This document shows, in pieces, positions 54,661-62,548 of a stretch of DNA of 64,000 nucleotides. The stretch is from positions 620,001-684,000 of the forward strand of contig NZ_JARNTW010000001.1 in the NCBI RefSeq assembly GCF_029433105.1, given 5' to 3'. The notes under the pieces are model-generated. The model saw only the letters and a program-made list of their open reading frames with translations, was not told the DNA's origin and did no database searches. Origin of the DNA: Runella sp. MFBS21 (GTDB taxonomy: Bacteria > Bacteroidota > Bacteroidia > Cytophagales > Spirosomataceae). A program made the translations under genes and the position numbers. Within the stretch, counting starts at the first letter, position 1. Each line of letters starts with the position of its first letter.

Positions 54661-56961
54661 TTAACTCTCGGCCAGTTCGAGTTGATTTTTCACAAGTTCA
54701 AAATAAGCACCTTTGCGGGCGGTAAGTTGGGCATGATTTCCCACTTCTTTGACCATACCATCTTCCAAGACTACGATTTGGTCGGCGTTTTTGACCGTGC
54801 TTAAGCGGTGAGCAATCACTATTACGGTGCGGCCTTTAAAGAAACGTTCGAGATTTTCCATGATGACCCGCTCGTTGTTGGCATCTAAGGCGCTGGTGGC
54901 TTCGTCAAAAAATAAGTAAGTGGGGTTTTTGTAAACCGCTCGTGCAATAAACAATCGTTGCCGTTGGCCGCCGCTAAGACCTGCCCCAGTATTCCCTATT
55001 TTAGTAACAAATCCTAAGGGAAGCTTGCGGATATAGTCTTGAAGATTGGCTACCCTGACCGAATCCCAAAGCCGGTCTTCATCGACAGTATTGCCATCGA
55101 CCGCTATATTGCGAGCGATAGTATCCGAAAAAATATACCCATCCTGCATAACTGTACCACAGCCTTTGCGCCATTCTTTGGCCGATAAGTCGAGTAAGTT
55201 GCAGTGATTGACGATGATTTCGCCTTCCGAAGGCGCATAAAACTTCAGAAGAAGTTTGAGAAGGGTAGTTTTGCCACTTCCACTGGTACCCACAATAGCC
55301 GTCACCTTTCCTTCTGGAATGTGTAAATTGAGATTTTTGAGAACCAAAGAAGAGTGCGGCCCGCCATAGCGAAACGAAACATTGCGAAGCGTAATACCAC
55401 GGCGATGTGATACCGCAGCTAAGGTATCATCATCAAAATAGAGTGCCTCGGTAGATTCTGCCATAGGTGTTTCGTGCTGGAAAACTCTCCCCAAAAGCTT
55501 TTCTTCGTCGATTTCTTCATCGGGTTTGTTATGAATTTCGCCTAAGCGGTCGAGGCTGATTTTTGCATCTTGTACACTTCTAATAAACTGCATGAGTTGG
55601 CTCAGTGGGCCGTTCATTTGTCCGATGATGTACGAAATACTCAACATCGCCCCTAGCGTAATTTGGTTGTTGATGACCAGCATCGCCGCCAAATACGAAA
55701 TCAAAATGTTTTTGAGCTGGGTCACAAAAGAAGCGCCTACTTCTTGGTATTGTTCAAGAGCTAGGCTTTTGATATTGATTTTGAAAAGTTTGGCCTGAAT
55801 TCGTTCCCATTCCCAGCGGCGGGCTTTTTCACAATTGTTGAGCTTGATTTCTTGCATACCCGTAATAAGCTCATAAATCGTGTTTTGGTTTTCGCGCATT
55901 CGCTGGAATCTTCTGTAATCCAAATCCTTCCGCTGACGTAAGAAAAACATAATCCACCCAATCGAAATGAGACTCCCAATGGCAAACACCGCCAAAAGCT
56001 GTGTGCCATAAATGCCAAGAATGACGGAGAAAATCACCAAGTTGACAACCGAAAAAAGAGTATTGAGAGAGGCACCAGTCAAAAAAGATTCGATGCGGTG
56101 ATGGTCTTGAATACGCTGCGAGATGTCGCCAATGTTTTTGGATTCAAAAAAACTAATCGGCAACTTCATGAGTTTCATCAGAAAGTTGGAAATAATCGTG
56201 ACACTCACTCGCGTACTAATGTGGAGCAATATCCAGTTTCGGATGAGATCGACGGATACATTGCCAATAAAGAGCAACAACTGCGAAAGCAGAATGAGAT
56301 GGATAAAGGAGACATTGTGCCGATGAATCCCAAAGTCGATTAAACTTTGGGTTAAAAAAGGAAATATAAGGCTGATGACACTGCCCAAACACATCCCTAA
56401 AAGCACTTGTGTGATATGTCGCTTATAAGGATTGAGGTATTCAAATAAAAATTTAAAACCCGTCTTTCGTTCTTTGGTTTCTTCGCTGAGTTGATAAAAC
56501 TCAGGAGTAGGCTCTAGAAGTAAGGCAATTCCGCGACCGTCGTCGGCGGCTCCCCAGCATTTCATAAAAGTGGCTTTGTCGAGGTTGACCATACCGTGGC
56601 TAGGGTCAGCTACGAGGAGCCGTTCGGCTTGTTCTTGACGAAAAGGCAAAAACCGCCAAAAATCTCTTTTTACTTCATACAGTACCACAAAATGCTCTTG
56701 ATTCCAGTGTAATACACAGGGGAGAGGGGCATCTTGAGTGAGTTGTTTGTAAGAGAGTTTGGCACGAAGGGTTTTGAAACCAATTTTTTCGGCAGCTTCG
56801 CTAATGCCTAGCAAGCTCACTCCTTGGCGAGTGATGTAAGAATTAGCGCGCAGATATTCCAACGAATAATCTTTGCCGTAGAAGGCCGCGGCCATCTTCA
56901 GACAAGTGGGCCCGCAATCCATCATATCGAGCTGACGGTAATATTTGTAGCGGTTTGCCAT
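54661..56961 (-). CDS. peptidase C39-containing ABC transporter (PCAT) for GG-leader peptides
   Basis: Bacteriocin-type exporter of 766 residues. Residues 1-145 form a C39 peptidase with Cys16 (MMDCGPTC), His90 (NQEHFVVLY) and Asp119 (VADPSHG). A six-helix membrane domain follows (about 170-450), then an ATP-binding domain with Walker A GTSGSGKTTLLK, signature LSGGQRQR and Walker B YLFFDEATSALD. It should cleave GG-leader precursors after the second Gly and export the core. The six GG-leader peptides encoded upstream are its evident substrates. Confidence 0.97.
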   Translation of the reverse strand: MANRYKYYRQLDMMDCGPTCLKMAAAFYGKDYSLEYLRANSYITRQGVSLLGISEAAEKIGFKTLRAKLSYKQLTQDAPLPCVLHWNQEHFVVLYEVKRDFWRFLPFRQEQAERLLVADPSHGMVNLDKATFMKCWGAADDGRGIALLLEPTPEFYQLSEETKERKTGFKFLFEYLNPYKRHITQVLLGMCLGSVISLIFPFLTQSLIDFGIHRHNVSFIHLILLSQLLLFIGNVSVDLIRNWILLHISTRVSVTIISNFLMKLMKLPISFFESKNIGDISQRIQDHHRIESFLTGASLNTLFSVVNLVIFSVILGIYGTQLLAVFAIGSLISIGWIMFFLRQRKDLDYRRFQRMRENQNTIYELITGMQEIKLNNCEKARRWEWERIQAKLFKINIKSLALEQYQEVGASFVTQLKNILISYLAAMLVINNQITLGAMLSISYIIGQMNGPLSQLMQFIRSVQDAKISLDRLGEIHNKPDEEIDEEKLLGRVFQHETPMAESTEALYFDDDTLAAVSHRRGITLRNVSFRYGGPHSSLVLKNLNLHIPEGKVTAIVGTSGSGKTTLLKLLLKFYAPSEGEIIVNHCNLLDLSAKEWRKGCGTVMQDGYIFSDTIARNIAVDGNTVDEDRLWDSVRVANLQDYIRKLPLGFVTKIGNTGAGLSGGQRQRLFIARAVYKNPTYLFFDEATSALDANNERVIMENLERFFKGRTVIVIAHRLSTVKNADQIVVLEDGMVKEVGNHAQLTARKGAYFELVKNQLELAES

Positions 56962-57038
56962 AGTGTAAGTGCTTATGCGTAGTTAATTATGAATATTTGA
57001 CTGATAATCAACAAGATTATCAGTGGCTTGTCGGATAC

Positions 57039-58088
57039 TTAGACAGAAGCCAATTCTTCGGAGGGAGCGAGTGCATTTTTGAAAAAAAGTACACACGAGG
57101 CACGTTGGCGAGAAGAAACTTTGAGTTTGTTGACGAATTGCTCGGCGGTACTTTGCCAATGTGTATCATAAAACCCCCCTTGACTCAGGTGTTTGGTGAG
57201 CTCGACAAGCAATGCCAATTTATAGATGTCAAAATGAGTCGGTTGGTTTTTGAAGAAAGAGACAGTACGCTGTAAAATATCTTCTGATACTTCTGGTGCA
57301 TAAAATGCCTCTTTGAGCTCAAACCATTCTAGCATTGCACGTTCATCGGGAGTAGCGGGCTCCCAAAAGGTAAGATTTTTGAACGCTATCTCAAACAATT
57401 CACGTTCAGTAGACAGATAATTTAAGAAAATGCTAACAGTTTCACTGCTCAATTGGAGCAGCATGTCTGAACGGAGTTGGACGGGTGCTTGGCGTAGATA
57501 GTTTTCTGCCCATTGGTCGCCCAGTGTCGGTATATGTCCATATACCATAAAACGCAACGCTTGTCCAATCACACCAGCAGCTTCTTCTAAGCGTTGTTGC
57601 GAAAAATATAGCCTTGCCAGATTGTGCAACTGCTGAATACGGTGGTATTCGAGAATATAAAAACCCTGCGCTGTAAGTAGAGCGTCATTGCCGATAGCCG
57701 AAACAAGCATGGTTTCTGCCTCGGCATAGTTTTTTTGTTTGTAACGTAAATAAGCAATGGCTGGCAATGCCGAAACCTCTACCAAATAAGGAAAAAGTGA
57801 TAAGTCGGTAGGAGTATGGTGCCTGTAATGTTGTACTTCGTCAAATATACGTTGCGATACTTGAAACTGTCCATTGCGAGCTTCCGCCAGTCCTTTTTCA
57901 TACCTAGTCCAGAGGTAGCTCAAACTACGCCATTGGGTAGCTGCATAATTTTTGGCTAATTGTGTGAGGGTATCGGCGTAGATATTATCATGGATTAAAT
58001 CCCGCTTGGTGGAGGAGGTGCCAGATTCTACTTCACTCAGCAACTCTTGCATCTCTTGTAAGAGGGTGGTATACACAAATCGGTTCAT
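57039..58088 (-). CDS. helical (TPR-like) protein of unknown function in RiPP locus
   Basis: Protein of about 349 residues, starting MNRFVYTTLLQEM at 58088, 11 bases after the radical SAM gene stop; the in-frame start at 58199 would overlap it by 100 bases. The sequence is nearly all predicted helix with TPR-like stretches (YLRYKQKNYAEAETMLVSA, LHNLARLYFSQQRLEEAAGVIGQAL). No enzyme motif or membrane segment. Position between the maturase and exporter suggests a scaffold or substrate-binding role, but that is inference. Confidence 0.6.
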   Translation of the reverse strand: MNRFVYTTLLQEMQELLSEVESGTSSTKRDLIHDNIYADTLTQLAKNYAATQWRSLSYLWTRYEKGLAEARNGQFQVSQRIFDEVQHYRHHTPTDLSLFPYLVEVSALPAIAYLRYKQKNYAEAETMLVSAIGNDALLTAQGFYILEYHRIQQLHNLARLYFSQQRLEEAAGVIGQALRFMVYGHIPTLGDQWAENYLRQAPVQLRSDMLLQLSSETVSIFLNYLSTERELFEIAFKNLTFWEPATPDERAMLEWFELKEAFYAPEVSEDILQRTVSFFKNQPTHFDIYKLALLVELTKHLSQGGFYDTHWQSTAEQFVNKLKVSSRQRASCVLFFKNALAPSEELASV

Positions 58089-58099
58089 GGCTTGGGAGT

Positions 58100-59458
58100 T
58101 TATTGGTTTAGGAGTTCTACCAGTTTTTCTTTGCCTCGTTTTTGGAGAGCATAGTACAGCTTGAGCTTTTCTTCGATATTGAATTTGTTGGTAGGGCAAG
58201 GAGCCATTCCTTCACGCCAAGATTTGGGGCAGCCACCACCGCACACAGGAAGCATTCGGCAAGTAGTGCAGGGATAATGTCCGCCTTCGGCTACTTCGTC
58301 ATGAAACGACAGCAATGGGCGATGCTCGGAGATGGTTTCGAGGCCATTGCTCACATTTCCCAATACGTAGGGGGTGTTTTCGTAAGTCGAGACATACGGT
58401 ACTTCGGTGCAGTCGAAGACATTTCCAAAAGCGTCAAATACCTCGGCATCGGGAGTTACAGATAAGCATACCACTGGATTGAGACCCGGTAGTAAACGAG
58501 GATTGAAACCTAATCTGAACATTTCGAGTATCCAATCCATTTCTTGTTGGGCAAAAGCTTTCTTTTCAAGCGATAGTAAATGAGCGTCGTTGCCCCAAGA
58601 GTGAATGGGAGCTACGTAGAAATAAGAGATTTTGTCTTGTAAATTATGATCAGCAAGGAGTTGTAAAAGTGGTTTTACGCTCTCGTTGTTTCGTTCGTCT
58701 ACATTACACCGAATCGAAATCGAACACCCTAACTCTTTGAAATCTGGTCGGTTATATATTTTTAGAAGATTTTGGAATATCAATTTAAAAGTAGAAAGTC
58801 CTTCTTTGGTATGGCGTCGTGCATCGTGGTATTCGGCGGTACCATCAAGGGTTACTTCCATGCTAGTAACACCGTATTTTTGGGCCAATTCTAAGAAAAC
58901 TGGTTCTTTTAAACTTAGTCCGTTTGTGACGACTTTACTGCTATAGCTGCATCCATGCTTTGCTGCAATCGCCTGAATACGAGGAGTAAGGGCGCGAATC
59001 TGAGCATAAGCCATGAGGGGCTCGCCCCCAAACCATGATATTTCTACATGCTTGTATTTTTTCTTTTCAAATTTACTTTCGATACGAGTTAATATACGAT
59101 CATAATTTTCGGACGATATATAATCTTTGGTATGATTTTGTCCACAATAGCCACAGCCCAATTGGCACATTGCCGTAGGCTGAATAACGTGGTAGAGGGT
59201 ATTGCCATCAGCCACTGCGGCTTTGTTGCGACCAATGATCGTTTTGAGTTCGTCATTATCTGCCGGAACGATGGCTTCTATTTGTAACATTTTCTCAAAA
59301 ACCTGATCCTCAATTTCATCCCAAGCACCACGCATTAGCTTGTCGTAGAGGGAATTGGTAATGACCAAGGTACGAGCCGTGCGAGTAGCAAAAAGTACTC
59401 GTTTGCGTTCTGTGACAGGTTCGGTCACAACGAGGTATTGTGATAGCTTGAAGTCCAT
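58100..59458 (-). CDS. radical SAM/SPASM peptide maturase
   Basis: Enzyme of 452 residues. The N-terminal 75 residues look like a PqqD/RRE-type leader-binding winged helix (LVITNSLYDKLMRGAWDEIEDQVFEKMLQIEAI). The [4Fe-4S]-SAM motif is Cys98, Cys102 and Cys105 (CQLGCGYC). A SPASM domain follows with FDCTEVPY and CTTCRMLPVCGGGC plus a final Cys, binding two auxiliary clusters. It is the nearest modifying enzyme to the four Cys-containing precursors and likely installs thioether or other cross-links in them. Confidence 0.92.
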   Translation of the reverse strand: MDFKLSQYLVVTEPVTERKRVLFATRTARTLVITNSLYDKLMRGAWDEIEDQVFEKMLQIEAIVPADNDELKTIIGRNKAAVADGNTLYHVIQPTAMCQLGCGYCGQNHTKDYISSENYDRILTRIESKFEKKKYKHVEISWFGGEPLMAYAQIRALTPRIQAIAAKHGCSYSSKVVTNGLSLKEPVFLELAQKYGVTSMEVTLDGTAEYHDARRHTKEGLSTFKLIFQNLLKIYNRPDFKELGCSISIRCNVDERNNESVKPLLQLLADHNLQDKISYFYVAPIHSWGNDAHLLSLEKKAFAQQEMDWILEMFRLGFNPRLLPGLNPVVCLSVTPDAEVFDAFGNVFDCTEVPYVSTYENTPYVLGNVSNGLETISEHRPLLSFHDEVAEGGHYPCTTCRMLPVCGGGCPKSWREGMAPCPTNKFNIEEKLKLYYALQKRGKEKLVELLNQ

Positions 59459-59526
59459 TTTGATTCAGGGATGATTAATGGGTTTTACGAAAGACAGATA
59501 GCGGTAATCTGTAAAATGAGATATAA

Positions 59527-59727
59527 TCACTTATGGGAAACGACAGTATTAGGGTCACAGCTGCTGTTGCTTACCGTGCAGCTATCATTTTTGTTGTTGC
59601 CAGAGCAGCTAATATTTGTCTCAACGCCTCCCGCTAGCTCTTCGGCTTCTTGGGGAGTGATATCTTCCACATGCTCAGAGGATTGCGATACTAGCTGGTC
59701 TATATTACGCTTAGATGGAGTATTCAT
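59527..59727 (-). CDS. RiPP precursor P4 with GG leader and three-Cys core
   Basis: Peptide of 66 residues. The leader contains VEDITPQEAEELAGG, matching the other three; the core starts VETNISCSGNNKNDSC and continues CTVSNSSCDPN. Like its sisters it keeps three Cys, SNxxC and a Pro two residues after the last Cys. It is separated from the upstream precursor by a terminator-like hairpin and is followed by the radical SAM gene after 68 bases. Likely matured by that enzyme and exported by the C39 ABC transporter. Confidence 0.85.
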   Translation of the reverse strand: MNTPSKRNIDQLVSQSSEHVEDITPQEAEELAGGVETNISCSGNNKNDSCTVSNSSCDPNTVVSHK

Positions 59728-59760
59728 GGCAGTGATTTTAATTTTAGAAATTAAGTCTTG

Positions 59761-59795
59761 AAAAGCAGGCGGGGAGTTGGTAGCGTCCCGCCTGC
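59761..59795 (-). terminator. terminator-like hairpin between precursors P3 and P4
   Basis: On the minus strand GCAGGCGGGA and TCCCCGCCTGC (59795-59786 and 59775-59765, one bulged base) enclose a 10-base loop and are followed by TTTT. It probably lets more precursor than enzyme mRNA be made. Confidence 0.7.
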
Positions 59796-59805
59796 TGCTG
59801 CGGTT

Positions 59806-60000
59806 TTATTCAGCTACCTCGGCTGCTTTAGGACCACAGCCCGTATTGCTGATGGGACATCCTTTGTTGTTGCCAGAGCCACAGGATACGTTGAGTTCGT
59901 GACCTCCTGCGAGTTCTTCGGCTTCTTCGGGTGAGATGTCTTCAAAGCCTTCTCCTTGTGATGCGAGTTCGTCGAGTTTGAGTTTAGATGGATTTGCCAT
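59806..60000 (-). CDS. RiPP precursor P3 with GG leader and three-Cys core
   Basis: Peptide of 64 residues starting MANPSKLKLDELASQGEGF; leader ends EDISPEEAEELAGG and the core is HELNVSCGSGNNKGC then PISNTGCGPKAAEVAE. The leader is almost identical to that of P2 and the core to that of P1. No Thr in the first half of the core, a few Ser. Confidence 0.88.
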   Translation of the reverse strand: MANPSKLKLDELASQGEGFEDISPEEAEELAGGHELNVSCGSGNNKGCPISNTGCGPKAAEVAE

Positions 60001-60065
60001 GAGAATTGAAAGTTTAGAGATGATTTTATAAATTAAAAAAAGGAACCTCAGTGTTGTAATTCCTA

Positions 60066-60272
60066 TTAAGTGAGGTCAATAGAAGCCGAAGACGGAGGAC
60101 AACTGTTGTTGCTTACGGGGCAACTGTTGTTTTTGTCGTTGCCAGTAGAAGGGCAGCCCGTATTTCGGTCAAAACCTCCTGCGAGTTCTTCGGCTTCATC
60201 TGGTGAGATGTCTTCAAAGCCTTCACCTTGTGATGCGAGTTCGTCAAGGCTAAATTTGGAAGGATTTTTCAT
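60066..60272 (-). CDS. RiPP precursor P2 with GG leader and three-Cys core
   Basis: Peptide of 68 residues starting MKNPSKFSLDELASQGEGF; leader ends EDISPDEAEELAGG. The core begins FDRNTGCPSTGNDKNNSC and continues PVSNNSCPPSSASIDLT. The core is the most divergent of the four, with two extra residues between the first and second Cys, but the three Cys, SNxxC and C-x-P features are kept. Confidence 0.88.
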   Translation of the reverse strand: MKNPSKFSLDELASQGEGFEDISPDEAEELAGGFDRNTGCPSTGNDKNNSCPVSNNSCPPSSASIDLT

Positions 60273-60320
60273 GAACTTTTAGATTGGCTGAAAGTGATGA
60301 TTGAGGGTACTTCTAAAGAA

Positions 60321-60355
60321 CTATCGGCTGGTAAAGTTTTGTTGCCAGCCGATAG
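60321..60355 (-). terminator. hairpin between precursors P1 and P2
   Basis: Perfect 11-bp stem (60321-60331 with 60345-60355, CTATCGGCTGG/CCAGCCGATAG) with a 13-base loop just downstream of the P1 stop. It may attenuate transcription or protect the P1 mRNA. Confidence 0.65.
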
Positions 60356-60364
60356 GGCTTATCT

Positions 60365-60568
60365 CTAATTGGCTTCTGCCGCAGCCGGACCGCAGCTCGT
60401 ATTACTTACTGGGCATCCTTTGTTGTTGCCAGAGCCACAAGCTACGTTTAATTCATGTCCTCCGGCGAGTTCTTCAGCTTCTTCAGGGGTTAGTTCAGCA
60501 AATCCTTCTTCTGGATTCTCAGTTCCGTCAAGTTTGTTAAGGATGTCTCCTAGCGATTTCGTTGCCAT
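60365..60568 (-). CDS. RiPP precursor P1 with GG leader and three-Cys core
   Basis: Peptide of 67 residues from the ATG at 60568 (MATKSLGDILNKLDG); the in-frame start at 60655 would add 29 residues unlike the other leaders. Leader ends EGFAELTPEEAEELAGG; the core is HELNVACGSGNNKGC then PVSNTSCGPAAAEAN. It is the first of four sister precursors and the one nearest the regulatory direct repeats at 60695-60764. Confidence 0.85.
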   Translation of the reverse strand: MATKSLGDILNKLDGTENPEEGFAELTPEEAEELAGGHELNVACGSGNNKGCPVSNTSCGPAAAEAN

Positions 60569-60694
60569 GATTGAAAGTGGTTTAGAGAAATGAAATAAAT
60601 GATTTGGGAGGATTATCGGGGCGCCTTTCGATTCAACTCCCTGTCGTTTTGACATTCGAAAATTGGCAGATTAGGCGCGGAACAGAAAAAAAAT

Positions 60695-60764
60695 TAGACG
60701 GAGTTTAGAAGATACTCGACGAATTTGAGCCTTCTCAAGAAGCTTTTTTGTATACTCGACGAAT
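60695..60764 (-). promoter_or_regulatory. LytTR-like direct repeats upstream of precursor P1
   Basis: On the minus strand ATTCGTCGA (60724-60716), 12 bases, and CTCCGTCTA (60703-60695) form a 9-bp direct repeat of 21-bp period, followed by an A/T tract. A third copy of ATTCGTCGA lies 40 bp upstream (60764-60756). LytTR regulators bind 9-bp direct repeats about 21-22 bp apart. The element starts 22 bases after the rSAM stop codon. Confidence 0.65.
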
Positions 60765-60786
60765 GAAACTTGGTGAGTTTAGGGCA

Positions 60787-61998
60787 TTAGGCGTTGTGGT
60801 GAAGCTGAAGCAATGCCTCTTGATAAGAAAGTGGCGTCAATTGAGTCTTCTGGACAAAAGATACGGGTAAGCGTTTAAGTAGTTTGTTTTGTATATGGGT
60901 AATGAGTTTTAATAAATCCCGACAGTAAACCGAGGGATTATCGAAACCATTACTTGGATGATAGCGATGTACAATAAATCCTCCCCCGCAGACCTCCTTG
61001 ATAGGGCATCGCCGACAGGCTGAAGGAAGCTCTTGATGGCTCTGAGCACATAGCTGAATCAAAGGTGCTTGTAAGGCCTCTTCCAACGAATGTGTTGTCA
61101 CATTGTAGCCTTCTTTCGTAATGCCATCTGCGCATACTTTGAGCGAGTCTTGGGCTTCGATACTGCCGTCGGTATCAATAATCAAAAACAAATGAGCATC
61201 TCTTCCTACTTCGTCGGCACTGGAAGGTAATCCTAGGATGAGCTGGATAATGTGTTGAAAATAAGGGATGTAAGGTCTTTGGGGGGAGGGGAGTTGCCAC
61301 CAATCGTCAAACACTACCAAAAGCCAATCGGCAAGGGGCGTAGCGGGGTGGGCATTAAGCCAGGGATAAGAGGTGTGGGTATAGTCGGGAAAGAGAAAAT
61401 TGAGGAAACGAACTTGGAGCGATAAAAAATGTCGGAATACTTCTAAAGGATTAGTAGTGGGGTCGATTACGCACAAAACCCCCGGATGAAAAGGGAGCGC
61501 CGGGTGATTTTGGGCAAGTTTGAGCCCACGTACAGTGTCATGATAGGAGCCTTGGCCCGCAAAATCCACCCGATAAGAGTCGTGTAGATGTGGAGGCCCG
61601 TCTAGGCTGAATCCAAGTCGAAACCCCCAATCCCCTAGCTGCTGACACCAATCGGCTGTAAGTAAGGTACCGTTGGTTTGTAACGAAAAAACGGCCTCGG
61701 TATAAGAAGGTAACAAACGAGATGCTTGAGCTACAAATTTTTCATAAAAGGCCGGTGGAAGTAGCAAAGGCTCTCCTCCGTGAAATATAAATCGAAAATG
61801 CCTAAGACGGTGCCGCCGACAGTAGTGTGCCACTCGCTTCAGAATAGCCTCTACTGTCTCATCGCTCATGCGTTTGGGCTGCGCTTTGTAAGTAGTATCT
61901 CCTTTGTTATAAACGTAGCAGTAAGTGCAATTGAGATTGCACCTACTCGTAACTTTGAGTACGAGGCCTTTGATATGAGCGCTTCGGCGACGACTCAT
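60787..61998 (-). CDS. FxsB-like radical SAM/SPASM enzyme (candidate three-residue cyclophane synthase)
   Basis: Enzyme of 403 residues. The SAM cluster motif is Cys20, Cys24, Cys27 (CNLNCTYC), followed by FIFHGGEPLLLP, SLQTNGTLL and GFSLDGPPHLHD. The C-terminal SPASM-type region CRRCPIKEVCGGGF with HRYHPSNGFDNPSVYC is the hallmark of FxsB-type maturases, which form aryl-to-beta-carbon cross-links (triceptides) in Omega-x-x motifs. Its ATG overlaps the stop of precursor P6 (ATGA), showing direct translational coupling. It is likely that P5 and P6 are its substrates. Confidence 0.88.
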   Translation of the reverse strand: MSRRRSAHIKGLVLKVTSRCNLNCTYCYVYNKGDTTYKAQPKRMSDETVEAILKRVAHYCRRHRLRHFRFIFHGGEPLLLPPAFYEKFVAQASRLLPSYTEAVFSLQTNGTLLTADWCQQLGDWGFRLGFSLDGPPHLHDSYRVDFAGQGSYHDTVRGLKLAQNHPALPFHPGVLCVIDPTTNPLEVFRHFLSLQVRFLNFLFPDYTHTSYPWLNAHPATPLADWLLVVFDDWWQLPSPQRPYIPYFQHIIQLILGLPSSADEVGRDAHLFLIIDTDGSIEAQDSLKVCADGITKEGYNVTTHSLEEALQAPLIQLCAQSHQELPSACRRCPIKEVCGGGFIVHRYHPSNGFDNPSVYCRDLLKLITHIQNKLLKRLPVSFVQKTQLTPLSYQEALLQLHHNA

Positions 61999-62195
61999 TG
62001 GTCATTGGTCGGAAATGATTCGGTTTTGGCCTGATTGCTAAGGCCATCTTTAATCCAACCTACATTTTGACCATCAAAATCTTTTTGTGCGCCTCCCGTA
62101 ATGATGTCTAAGTTATCTTCTTCTAGATTTTTGAGTTCATCCAAGAGTTTTTTATTGGCTTTTTTGGAAGCAGGAAGCGAAAACCACTTTTTCAT
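61995..62195 (-). CDS. Cys-free RiPP precursor P6 coupled to FxsB-like enzyme
   Basis: Peptide of 66 residues starting MKKWFSLPASKKANKK, with a leader ending EEDNLDIITGG. The core after GG reads AQKDFDGQNVGWIKDG and then LSNQAKTESFPTNDQ. It has no Cys but contains aromatic-x-x motifs (WIK, FPT, FDG) of which WIK resembles the W-S-K of darobactin. Its stop overlaps the ATG of the radical SAM gene. The leader is unlike that of P1-P4. Confidence 0.85.
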   Translation of the reverse strand: MKKWFSLPASKKANKKLLDELKNLEEDNLDIITGGAQKDFDGQNVGWIKDGLSNQAKTESFPTNDQ

Positions 62196-62214
62196 GACTT
62201 ATTTATTGTTAAGG

Positions 62215-62418
62215 TTAAAAATTGATTAACAAAAAAGGTGCTGTCGTTTTGGGGTCTTTGTCTCTGTCAAATTGAGAAGTTGGGGTAAAATCTTTGTCAC
62301 CTCCTCTTACTTGTAAAGACTCTTCCTCTGAAAGCAGTTCGATAAGGTTGTTGGTGGATTGCATTGCTAAGTCTAAGTCACTAGCTGTTGCTACAAAAAA
62401 ATTCAGTGTCTTTTTCAT
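62215..62418 (-). CDS. Cys-free RiPP precursor P5
   Basis: Peptide of 67 residues from the ATG at 62418 (MKKTLNFFVATASDLD); leader ends SEEESLQVRGG. The core DKDFTPTSQFDRDKDP then KTTAPFLLINF has no Cys. Like P6 it begins with xKDF soon after GG, and contains FTP and FDR aromatic-x-x motifs plus five Thr/Ser residues. It lies 19 bases before P6 and about 95 bases downstream of the LytTR-like repeat. Confidence 0.82.
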   Translation of the reverse strand: MKKTLNFFVATASDLDLAMQSTNNLIELLSEEESLQVRGGDKDFTPTSQFDRDKDPKTTAPFLLINF

Positions 62419-62512
62419 AGATAAGGAAAATAGGTTAATGACATATAATATACCACGCCAAACGGATTGTGGTAGCAAGAATACAGTCTAATAAAAAAGC
62501 GAAAAAAAAATT

Positions 62513-62542
62513 TAGACGAATTTTGGGTTCTACTCGACGAAT
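62513..62542 (-). promoter_or_regulatory. LytTR-like direct repeats upstream of precursor P5
   Basis: On the minus strand ATTCGTCGA (62542-62534), 12 bases, and ATTCGTCTA (62521-62513), followed by a T-rich tract. Repeat sequence and 21-bp period are the same as at 60695-60724. A TATTCTTG box, a one-mismatch -7 element, lies about 30 bases further on. Confidence 0.68.
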
Positions 62543-62548
62543 GTAAGC

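Noticed and set aside
59527-60568. Spaced similar sequences that might suggest a CRISPR array
   Set aside because: The similar units are about 200 bases long and encode homologous precursor peptides; there are no short identical repeats with unique spacers.
57039-62418. Graspetide (ATP-grasp-modified) cluster
   Set aside because: No ATP-grasp ligase is visible; the modifying enzymes are radical SAM, LanB and 2OG-Fe(II) types.
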